A stretch of DNA of 64,000 nucleotides from Apoderus coryli. Its lineage: Eukaryota; Arthropoda; Insecta; Coleoptera; Attelabidae. The stretch spans positions 8,101,135 to 8,165,134 of the forward strand of contig OU452202.1 of the NCBI GenBank assembly GCA_911728435.2. Reading direction: 5' to 3'. Numbering within the stretch: the first letter of the stretch is position 1; each line of letters begins with the position of its first letter. The notes under the pieces were generated by a model. That model was not told where the DNA came from. It saw nothing but the letters and a program-made list of their open reading frames with translations, and did not search any database. Made by a program: the position numbers and the translations under genes. Of the stretch, positions 59,601 through 64,000 are shown piece by piece.

Positions 59601-62600
59601 GGTATCTACTACTATTTTTTTTAATGTGGAAACTGCTCTAATTTTAGTTATTTGTTATATTAATCTCACATCTCACTACTACTACCGCACCGTCACCCTT
59701 TGATTAAAAAGATTGAGTTCCTAATAGGTGCATCAATGAGACGCCCCTGCTCACAACAGCAATATAGCAGTAATAATATCACACCCATCCCGCATGTAGT
59801 TTAGAATGCACTGTGTACCTCTACTGTTAACCTTCCACCGCTCAGTCTAAACTAGACGCAGGCACCGAGCCACCTGCCTGCTTCCTATTAATATACACGC
59901 ATATTATTGTATAGGTATAAGATGCTATTGCAGAATTTACAAAAATTCCCTAACAGCAGGAAATAAAATGTAGGGTTTATAAGTTTTCATCAATCAGATT
60001 TATCAAAAAAGTATACATTTTAGAGATGTCATGGGTTTTTGAAAAATAATAGACAATAGACAGGCATTTTTATTGTTGCTATATAGGATAGGTACCTAGG
60101 TGTTTTATTTGTTCAGTGTTATAAAAATGTAGTATTAATTTCTATAGAAGTATACTAGTGTAAGAAAATCTCAAAATCAACCAAATCAAACTGAAATCTA
60201 TTAATTTTCGTTAATATGGAACCTATTTAAACGCAAATACAATAGTAATATTAAATCCAAGCAGGCACGGTTGCTCTATTTTAATAGGCTAGAAAATGAA
60301 CTAAGAGTAATATTCTGAAGTAATCCATCTATCGAGGAGTGAATAGTATGATTTGAATAAAACGACGTCTACTCCCCAAAATGATCTATATATATACGTT
60401 GAAACCTTGTTTTAAATGCCAGACATCTTTCGGACTACACGTCCAACATCAGTGGCTTAAGGAACCTTATACAGTATTGTTAGATGTGAGGGTCGTACTT
60501 CATACAAATGTTAATAGAGAGTTTTACATTGATTTAAACGTTTATACATATCTGTAAAATAATCACTTATTTAGGATACAGTGTAATATTATTATACGTG
60601 TAGGAATCTTACCATTTTGTTGGAAATAAATTAAGTGGTTAAATTAATAAAAATATATAGTTAAATGGTTGGAAATTTGTTAATTATTCTTGTTCCCGTT
60701 TTGCGTTTTCTTCTTGAATCAGTTAAGTGAGGTGAGTCACCTCAGTTAACTCACTCACCTCACCTTAAACACCGAATGTGTAGCTTTGGCTGAGACCTTG
60801 ATACTTGAGTAACAGTCTTCATACTCGCCACTCGACATTTGGTCCTATTTCATTTGTGAATCTTCAAACAGCCATACTGTTATTGTGGGCTTTTACCAAA
60901 TTGTAAAACTTTAATCTAATTATTTTTTAAAAATGAAAAAAAGAAAAAACCGCAAAACGGGAACAAGAATAATTAATAAATTTCCAACCATTTAACTATA
61001 TATTTTTATTAATTTAACAACTTAATTTATTTCCAACAAAATGGTAAGATTCCTACACGTATAATAATATTACACTGTATCCTAAATAAGTGATTATTTT
61101 ACAGATATGTATAAACGTTTAAATCAATGTAAAACTCTCTATTAACATTTGTATGAACTACGACCCTCACATCTGACAATAGTGTACAAGGTTCCTTAAG
61201 CCACTGATGATGGACGTGTAGTCCGAAACATGTCTGGCATTTAAAACAATATTTTAACGTATATATATCGATCATTTTGTGGAGTAGACGTCGTTTTATT
61301 CAAATCATAAGAGTAATATATTCCGATGTTGAACTGTTTAAAAATTGCTCCAAATAATCTGATGTTTTACAGTTTTTTGTTCATAATAATTTAGTTATTG
61401 CTTTGCCAGAAAATTTTAAATTATGTAATTTATTACTTTGTATTCCAGTTGCTTCTGCGTCCGTGGAAAGAAGCTTTTTGTGTTTAAAACAACTAAAAAC
61501 CTTTTTTCGCAATAAAATTGAAGAATCTCGTTTAAGCAACTTTGTTTTAATATTAATCGAAAGCGGCCTTTTGAAAGATTTACAGTTAGGTTCAGAATTT
61601 CATGATCAAGTAATAAATTATTTTGCGGGTAGTAAAAAGCGACGAATTGAATTGATTTATAAAAACCTTTAATTTTTCTATTCTAGTTAATAAATATATA
61701 TGTATAAGAAAATGTAAAACGCATAGCTTAAGGCGATATATTTTTGAACAAAAACAAAAAAAAAATAAAAACATAAAGATTTACCTCACGAAAGCCGTAT
61801 TTTAACGTGTTCTTTTTAACCTTACTAAATTTCTACTTTTCATCTAAGGCGCTTGACCTTGACGATCTACAAAAATTTAGCCTACTGCGCCATTTTCTTC
61901 ATATACATTTTTATATTAGTGCCTGCCTAATTAAATTACCCCCGAGCCGCCACTGCAGTTTTCTAAACAAATTATTTTTCATATTTCTAGGAGCGTATGT
62001 ACAAAAATTTGACATAGATGATGATAATGATGTAGAAGATAATGAAGAAGCTCCTAACGAAGTAGCTCTACCTATTGAACGAAACGCGAATAATGTTGCA
62101 CGATTAGATTCCAATGTTGATATATTGTATCGAATGCCATATTTAGGATTTACTGTCAATATTGATGTAAAGTGTCCAGTACAATATGCCCCGCTAGAAT
62201 ATTTGAATAGTCTAAAAAATAAAGAAAAAGACTTTTTGAAATGTGGCCGAAAAATTAGTGGTTTGTAATTATTTAAAATATTTCTTTTTAATAACCTCTA
62301 TGTTATAATTGTTATTTATGTTAAATGAACCATTTTCTGATATGCTGTTAAAACAATTCAAACGACTATAAACTGACAACTATGCAGGCAATTTGCTACT
62401 AGACATTTTAAACAGAAGCAAGCAAATCTATTAGTAAAATAAAAATGAATGCTGAAATATTTTTTGCTTACTTTCTCAACACCAAAACCTAAATTGGAAA
62501 TAAAATATTGAGTTTGTTAAAGCGAATTTCTGTAATCTAATATTTTTTTATGTTAATTTTTGCAGAGAAAATATAAACCTGAAATTAAAATCCACCACAT

Positions 62601-62893
62601 GATTACCTCATATTTCCAGAAGTGCTTATAACTTTTATTTCCTTTCCAATAAACCAACATCGTTATCCATTAAAATTGATGATTATATACTTTTCAGCAA
62701 AATTGTTTCGAAGTTTCTACTTTCTAACATTGAGCGAAAAATTGAAAAATAATATGAAATTAGTGTTCATTAATCATTTCCATTGTCTTTTTCAGGTTCT
62801 ACGGAAATTGATATGATTTTCGAATGCTGTGGAGCATACTATCCTCGTTTACCAACAATTTACTCTTACGACTTCAATTCAAGGAATAGTTGA
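47414..62893 (+). CDS. F-box protein gene, six-exon model with transposon-filled introns
   Basis: Proposed join: 47414-47645, 49137-49333, 55361-55558, 58259-58526, 61991-62260, 62796-62893. Every junction has GT-AG ends, and all phases fit (1, 0, 0, 1, 1). The result is about 420 residues with one stop at the end. An in-frame TAA at 47359 lies upstream and ATG 47414 is the first ATG after it. The N-terminus is Cys- and basic-rich. An F-box begins near residue 58 (FVPTEVLENVFRYIQFHELS), so the product is probably an SCF ubiquitin-ligase substrate adaptor. Beyond the F-box I recognise no domain; an acidic linker (FDIDDDNDVEDNEE) is prominent. Weak likeness to FBXO28 after the F-box was considered but is not convincing. 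The exons were inferred by eye; RNA data would settle them. Confidence 0.6.
47744..47764. repeat. Palindrome of the fold-back repeat family, in F-box intron 1
   Basis: GGTTACATAATGTAAC followed by AAGACTTAAGTTATGTTG, as in copies B and C. Only about 45 bp of the family are present here. Confidence 0.7.
48375..48790. repeat. Fold-back repeat family, copy C
   Basis: It starts with CCCTAGCGGGAAGC and GTAACGTAATGTAAC and ends with GTTACATTATGTAAC (48759-48773). In between, 48461-48505 and 48577-48622 pair as inverted arms (ACTAGCACGAGATGATTGAC and GATGTATGTGACGACATCT). The centre has CACCGGGCATATTGCC as in copies A and B. The outer right part matches copy B inverted. The whole unit could fold into a double hairpin. 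Confidence 0.75.
48830..49080 (+). pseudogene. Mariner transposase relic in F-box intron 1
   Basis: One frame gives DDAPGSGRPVEVTTATMNEK, then ERVHNIL and ARWMPRLIWLLQ. These are the linker and second HTH blocks of a mariner transposase. It is heavily decayed and ends 60 bp before exon 2. Confidence 0.65.
49137..49333 (+). CDS. F-box gene, exon 2
   Basis: Acceptor TACATTTTAG|GT, donor CATCAG|GTAAAC. 2 + 65 codons; the first two bases complete a Ser codon with exon 1. It continues the F-box helix (TTVRLVNRRFKVVAENMLNL), then amphipathic helices (SIEEKLKMLISLTEF and ISKLISMLEILKHQ). Composition is clearly protein-like compared with its surroundings. Confidence 0.7.
50356..50469 (+). CDS. F-box gene, possible alternative terminal exon
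   Basis: The acceptor TTCTAATTTACAG|GTG starts a frame that fits exon 2 in phase 0. 37 codons (VIHLIVDTKIIFALNQMPE, then MRNRLGELLIKLCSEI) end in TAG at 50467-50469, and AATAAA follows at 50476. Use of this exon gives a 180-residue short protein. No phase-0 donor before the stop would connect it to exon 3, so it would be terminal or a relic exon. Confidence 0.45.
   Translation: MIHLIVDTKIIFALNQMPEVKMRNRLGELLIKLCSEI
50545..51230 (-). mobile_element. LINE 3' fragment (CR1/L2-like) in F-box intron 2
   Basis: An open minus frame of about 178 codons (50693-51226) is the RT thumb and C-terminus: QTKKLLCDSLVLSNFNYGD, QLMQNSFTRLVCGIRRGERG, WLRMKQRRIFHSLIL and FERSFSYTVSKYYNVLPENI. The catalytic box is lost by 5' truncation. 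The 3' UTR ends in an ATTATTTATTATT-type tail at about 50548. The 5' end abuts the BEL/Pao relic at 51236, as if the LINE had inserted into it. Confidence 0.85.
51236..53160 (-). pseudogene. BEL/Pao retrotransposon gag-protease relic in F-box intron 2
   Basis: Reading leftwards from an ATG at about 53158: an N-terminal gag part with INANADNLMLDINEF, then an open stretch (52256-52771) with LPNVNIPIFTGKYEDYRAFI and VQKFLYLKTIFKEEPLLLI, which is the DUF1759-type gag domain of BEL/Pao. A zinc-knuckle piece (KKRLCFNCLG) follows, then, in changing frames, a protease region with a DSGSQSS active-site motif. It ends in the pre-RT block (FWRLEEV, CEDIYVNTTKR, FEVRLPIK) at 51236-51424. RT and beyond are missing. 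Several stops; inactive. Confidence 0.85.
53165..53840. other. Possible BEL/Pao leader and LTR, limits unresolved
   Basis: This region lies upstream of the gag start on the minus strand and should contain the leader and 5' LTR of that relic, but no second LTR copy exists in the window to define them. Confidence 0.3.
53846..53884. repeat. 39-bp hairpin, 18-bp perfect arms
   Basis: ACAAAGATTAATCTACAC, a 3-base loop AGT, then its exact complement. It lies 40 bp before the 5' end of the LINE at 53925. Confidence 0.9.
53925..55045 (+). mobile_element. 5'-truncated LINE (same group as 15.7 kb) in F-box intron 2
   Basis: Truncated inside RT block 4 (GSNLGPLLF). The 3' end is GGACAATAAATGCC, then a (TTA)n tail to about 55045. 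The coding part is open throughout. It lies in the same orientation as the host gene. Confidence 0.88.
53930..54839 (+). CDS. LINE reverse transcriptase, C-terminal half
   Basis: About 300 codons without a stop, entered directly at GSNLGPLLFLLFINDLDARL. The catalytic box is LLFADDCKIF (FADD). The thumb follows (VTDLGVVFDKKFSYIDHIN, ALKMLYYSYVRFKLEYASLI), then the block RLQRRFLQYLSFKRDRVYPE shared with the element at 15.7 kb, and NRARTNILKRSPV near the end. It is clearly the same clade but a different family from that one. There is no start codon of its own; it is a truncation product and not expressed as such. Confidence 0.88.
55361..55558 (+). CDS. F-box gene, exon 3
   Basis: Acceptor CAATATTTTACAG|GCT, donor CAAGGAAAG|GTAAGT, both close to consensus. 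66 codons, phase 0 on both sides. It reads ALPTEVNKIIQMTKTFCVHF, SEEPLCNSVILSGCKLIDIL and a Cys-rich end (NCGKFCTRTTYCENCTPEVF). Six Cys in the second half could bind metal or form a structural core. Unknown domain. Confidence 0.7.
55600..56530. other. F-box intron 3, mostly unassigned
   Basis: A short inverted repeat at 55620-55735 (CTGAGTAG, then GGATTTTCATT, facing AATGAAAATCCCC and CTACTCAGTA) folds on itself. Otherwise no feature was recognised. Confidence 0.45.
56535..56690 (+). pseudogene. Tc1-like transposase fragment
   Basis: FMQNGVRPNSKSIVDCGFQE followed by VLSRHSWASRSPELNAADCL corresponds to the second and third catalytic blocks of Tc1-type transposases. The second Asp is replaced by Asn (FMQNG for QDG). 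Short and isolated. Confidence 0.65.
56713..58002 (+). mobile_element. DDE transposon relic (IS630/Tc1-related), copy 2
   Basis: The more complete copy of the 39342-40311 repeat. Readable parts: SIIYRVIRKGNV, EGRDFIRKIV, NKLKNYGQYNYHCLAKLREI, HDALLKYGWVDNI, LFEKWMAEQLLPN, then SIIIIDNASYRSR with a catalytic Asp, and FNPIEMIWG with the catalytic Glu at about 57820. Frameshifts and stops break it into pieces; the longest open stretch is 57455-57667. It lies in F-box intron 3, and both copies point the same way. Confidence 0.8.
58259..58526 (+). CDS. F-box gene, exon 4
   Basis: Acceptor CAACTGTTTCAG|TAT, donor AACGATG|GTAAGT. 89 codons plus one base, starting in phase 0 as exon 3 requires. It reads YQYYFHNSWFIALPIDITKA, then a Met/Arg-rich helical stretch (KQRMMHMRLRRIVLAHNDMF), then GRVKKPGNNVYTGYGDVEDT and FFYYGVMND. 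No known domain was recognised. The aromatic-rich ends suggest a folded C-terminal domain continued in exon 5. Confidence 0.72.
58530..59515. other. F-box intron 4, left part, nothing recognised
   Basis: AT-rich. One short hairpin (CTAGCAG and CTGCTAG, 58901-58931). No other feature. Confidence 0.4.
60347..60706 (-). repeat. Left arm of a 360-bp inverted repeat
   Basis: Near-exact complement of 60950-61309. It carries a decayed hammerhead-like motif on the minus strand (60418-60456). Confidence 0.92.
60418..60456 (-). ncRNA. Decayed hammerhead-like motif
   Basis: GCCA-CTGATGT-T-GGAC loop GTCC-GAAA-GATGTC-TGGC on the minus strand. The core A9 is T, and stem III no longer closes (GATGTC for CATGTC). 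Stems I and II are kept. Probably inactive. Confidence 0.5.
60715..60770. repeat. Nested short palindromes in the loop of the inverted repeat
   Basis: GAGGTGAGTCACCTC is palindromic around its central G. AAGTGAGGTGAGT is repeated inverted as ACTCACCTCACCTT just to the right. Confidence 0.75.
60950..61309 (+). repeat. Right arm of the 360-bp inverted repeat
   Basis: Pairs with 60347-60706 across a spacer of about 243 bp. It contains the better hammerhead-like motif and, 40 bases later, TTTGTGGAGTAGAC, which recurs after the motif at 63.5 kb. Confidence 0.92.
61200..61238 (+). ncRNA. Type-I hammerhead ribozyme-like structure
   Basis: All parts of a type-I hammerhead occur in order: stem I strand GCCA (61200-61203), core CTGATGA (61204-61210), stem II GGAC-GTGTA-GTCC (61212-61224), core GAAA (61225-61228), a minimal stem III in ACATGT, the cleavage triplet GTC (61232-61234) and stem I strand TGGC (61235-61238). 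TTAA and TTAA can extend stem I beyond an internal loop. One extra T sits between CTGATGA and stem II. Penelope-like elements are known to carry hammerheads with such short stem III. Activity is untested; inferred from the primary and secondary pattern. Confidence 0.6.
61370..61675 (+). pseudogene. hAT transposase C-terminus
   Basis: Open frame of about 100 codons to a TAA at about 61672: FVHNNLVIALPENFKLCNLL, then CIPVASASVERSFLCLKQLK, TFFRNKIEESRLSNFVLILI and a basic end (AGSKKRRIELIYKNL). This is the dimerisation region of hAT transposases (ASVERSF-LK-LKTF-RN). The catalytic part is missing. It belongs with the tip at 61955. Confidence 0.85.
61991..62260 (+). CDS. F-box gene, exon 5
   Basis: Acceptor TTTTTCATATTTCTAG|GAG. 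The first two bases complete a Gly codon with exon 4. 2 + 89 codons + 1. It holds an acidic linker (FDIDDDNDVEDNEEAPNEV), then RLDSNVDILYRMPYLGFTVN, VKCPVQYAPLEYLNSLKN and DFLKCGRKIS. The donor ATTAGTG|GTTTGT is weak; without it the frame ends four bases later at TAA 62266-62268. The hAT tip at 61955 leaves only 35 bp of intron before this exon. Confidence 0.68.
62270..62790. other. F-box intron 5, nothing recognised
   Basis: AT-rich, no transposon motif seen. If exon 5 is terminal this would be 3' UTR. Confidence 0.4.
62796..62893 (+). CDS. F-box gene, exon 6 (terminal)
   Basis: The acceptor CATTGTCTTTTTCAG|GT has a strong pyrimidine tract. The frame fits exon 5 (Gly split codon) and gives STEIDMIFECCGAYYPRLPT followed by IYSYDFNSRNS and TGA at 62891-62893. 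Composition is protein-like (CC, YYPRLP), which favours splicing over termination in exon 5. No clear poly(A) signal was found nearby. Confidence 0.6.
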
Positions 62894-62899
62894 CAATTT

Positions 62900-63420
62900 T
62901 TTTCCAAAACAGTTTCTAGTCCCAATATTTTTACATTTTATATTTTTTTATGAACTTACTTAAATATTATGGAAGCAATTTTTTTCCGATTATGATTTTA
63001 TCTTTACATTTTGTTTAACATTTTTTATTTCAGTTAATATATTTTTCCAAACAAATAATTGTGGATGATTCTTTTATTGCTTTAGCAAATTTTAGTACAG
63101 GTAAAATTTCCTCGGGTTTAAGTACAAGTACAGGTTGAGCAAAACTCGATGTCTCAGCTTTGTTTTCAAAAAATGAAAAACGATAGAAAAATTCTGAAAA
63201 GAAATGGGATTAAGTAAGCTAGTAAGTAGTCTCACTGAGAATTAAACATCGGTTGTTAATAATAATTATGTAAATATTATTGTGTAGTTACAAAACATAG
63301 AATTTATTTTAATTTCAAAAGTTTTTGTTTTTTTATTTTACTTTGTCTGACAAAATTTATTATGAGTTTATATAAGATTTTTTCACAAATGAACACAAAA
63401 TTTTTTGTAATTCAATATTA
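62900..63420. other. 3' flank of the F-box gene
   Basis: AT-rich, no gene recognised. Confidence 0.4.
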
Positions 63421-63427
63421 ACTAAAT

Positions 63428-63469
63428 ACCACTGATGATGAGAACGACGATTCTCGAACCACGTATGGT
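63428..63469 (+). ncRNA. Second hammerhead-like motif, stem II covaries
   Basis: Stem I ACCA (63428-63431) with TGGT (63466-63469). Core CTGATGA (63432-63438). Stem II GAGAA-CGACGA-TTCTC (63440-63455), different in sequence from the 61.2-kb motif yet still perfectly paired. Then GAAC where GAAA is expected, and GTA (63463-63465) as the cleavage triplet. The extra T before stem II is again present. The GAAA defect may make it inactive. Confidence 0.5.
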
Positions 63470-63499
63470 TGTGAATGATAATTGATTTCAAAATATACA

Positions 63500-63815
63500 G
63501 AGTTCGTTTGTGGAGTAGACAGTATTCATTTACACCTTATAAAAAGGAACTCCTCGTAAGAAAATGGACAATTTCAATAAAATAATTATTTAATAAAAAC
63601 TAAAAAAACAAATTATACTATTTAATAGTAATAGTATACATATTAGTATAGGCAATCAACCACTACAACAAATTTTCAATGTGACCACTGTGGTAGTCCT
63701 GTATATTATTATTGCTATGTTGATATACCAGCATGATTTTTGAAATTAGTTTTAGTTTTGACATTGTAATATTATTTAATAAGTTTATAAAATATTTTGA
63801 ATAGAAAACATAACA
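63500..63815 (+). repeat. Candidate 5' LTR of an LTR retrotransposon (start unresolved)
   Basis: Sequence ending AACATAACA at 63815 directly precedes a primer-binding-site-like string. The LTR start cannot be placed because the second LTR is outside the window. Confidence 0.35.
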
Positions 63816-64000
63816 TGGCGCAGTCCAATTAAGAACCAAGAGCAGCTGTTTTAGAATGCTAAAAATGTCAACTCGTAAGAATAAGGGTAAGAAATCAAAG
63901 ACAGACAACTACAGAAATTCCAGAAGCATGTATTGAAACAACCAACCAAGCCTTACGAACTTTAGAAAAGAAAACCGAAGAATCGTTAAAAAATATGAAG
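63816..64000 (+). mobile_element. LTR retrotransposon leader and broken gag start
   Basis: TGGCGCAGTCC (63816-63826) looks like the tRNA primer-binding site of Ty3/gypsy-type elements. Thirty bases later ATG 63856 starts a basic frame (MLKMSTRKNKGKKSK). The plausible continuation is in another frame (EIPEACIETTNQALRTLEKK), so a frameshift is present. The window ends inside it. Confidence 0.5.

Larger units (their letters stand above)
59521..61955 (+). mobile_element. hAT-type element or two hAT ends, with nested inverted repeat
   Basis: The left tip CACTGGCGGCTCGTCAG (59521) and right tip CGAGCCGCCACTG (ending 61955) are inverted and share GGCGGCTCG. A transposase C-terminus lies near the right end. 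The flanking 8-mers (AAACCAAA, CAGTTTTC) do not match, so the two tips may come from different insertions. A 360-bp inverted repeat sits inside (60347-61309). The right tip lies 35 bp before exon 5 of the F-box gene. Confidence 0.6.

Overview
The window looks like nuclear DNA of an insect or close arthropod relative. It is AT-rich, has spliced genes with GT-AG introns, and carries a dense load of insect-type transposable elements: Tc1/mariner, hAT, BEL/Pao, copia and jockey/CR1-like LINEs. The order cannot be fixed from the sequence, and nothing bacterial was seen.

Two host genes can be supported. (1) On the minus strand, 33975-34838 is the first coding exon of a Ski/Sno co-repressor (insect Snoo). 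It holds the R-Smad-binding peptide, the Ski/Sno DHD domain and the Smad4-binding zinc domain, and ends at a clean splice donor. GC-rich stretches at about 35.0-35.2 and 36.15-36.33 kb are promoter or 5' exon candidates. (2) On the plus strand, six exons between 47.4 and 62.9 kb join in phase, each with its own splice signals. They would encode an F-box protein of about 420 residues whose C-terminal two-thirds I do not recognise. Its introns are packed with LINE, BEL/Pao, DDE and hAT debris. A further in-phase exon at 50356-50469 could end a 180-residue short form. A GC-rich exon-like block at 24038-24251 (+) may belong to another gene.

Layout. 0-3.4 kb: 290-bp repeats and a dead mariner. 3.4-9.85 kb: two near-identical 2087-bp DD41D Tc1/mariner-type elements with 340-bp terminal inverted repeats and open transposase frames, in inverted orientation. 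10-15 kb: a CCGA-rich repeat field, a dead DD34D mariner and 70-75 bp tandem repeats. 15.7-18.8 kb: a LINE with an open RT frame, an RNase H relic and a tRNA-derived SINE-like unit between 36-bp direct repeats. 20-26.5 kb: a MITE, Tc1 relics, the exon-like block and a BEL/Pao integrase tail. 26.9-28.6 kb: a 528-bp higher-order tandem repeat built of units of about 20 bp. 30-31.3 kb: copia pol. 34-36.3 kb: Snoo. 37-41.9 kb: LINE and DDE relics and a hairpin cluster. 42.9-48.8 kb: a palindromic fold-back repeat family and an hAT element with a perfect 8-bp target duplication. 47.4-62.9 kb: the F-box gene. 60.3-61.3 kb: a 360-bp inverted repeat. 63.8 kb to the end: the start of an LTR retrotransposon.

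The most unusual signal is a type-I hammerhead-ribozyme-like structure at 61200-61238. It recurs at 63428-63469 with a different but still complementary stem II, and a decayed copy lies at 60418-60456 (-). Penelope-like elements are known carriers of such ribozymes.
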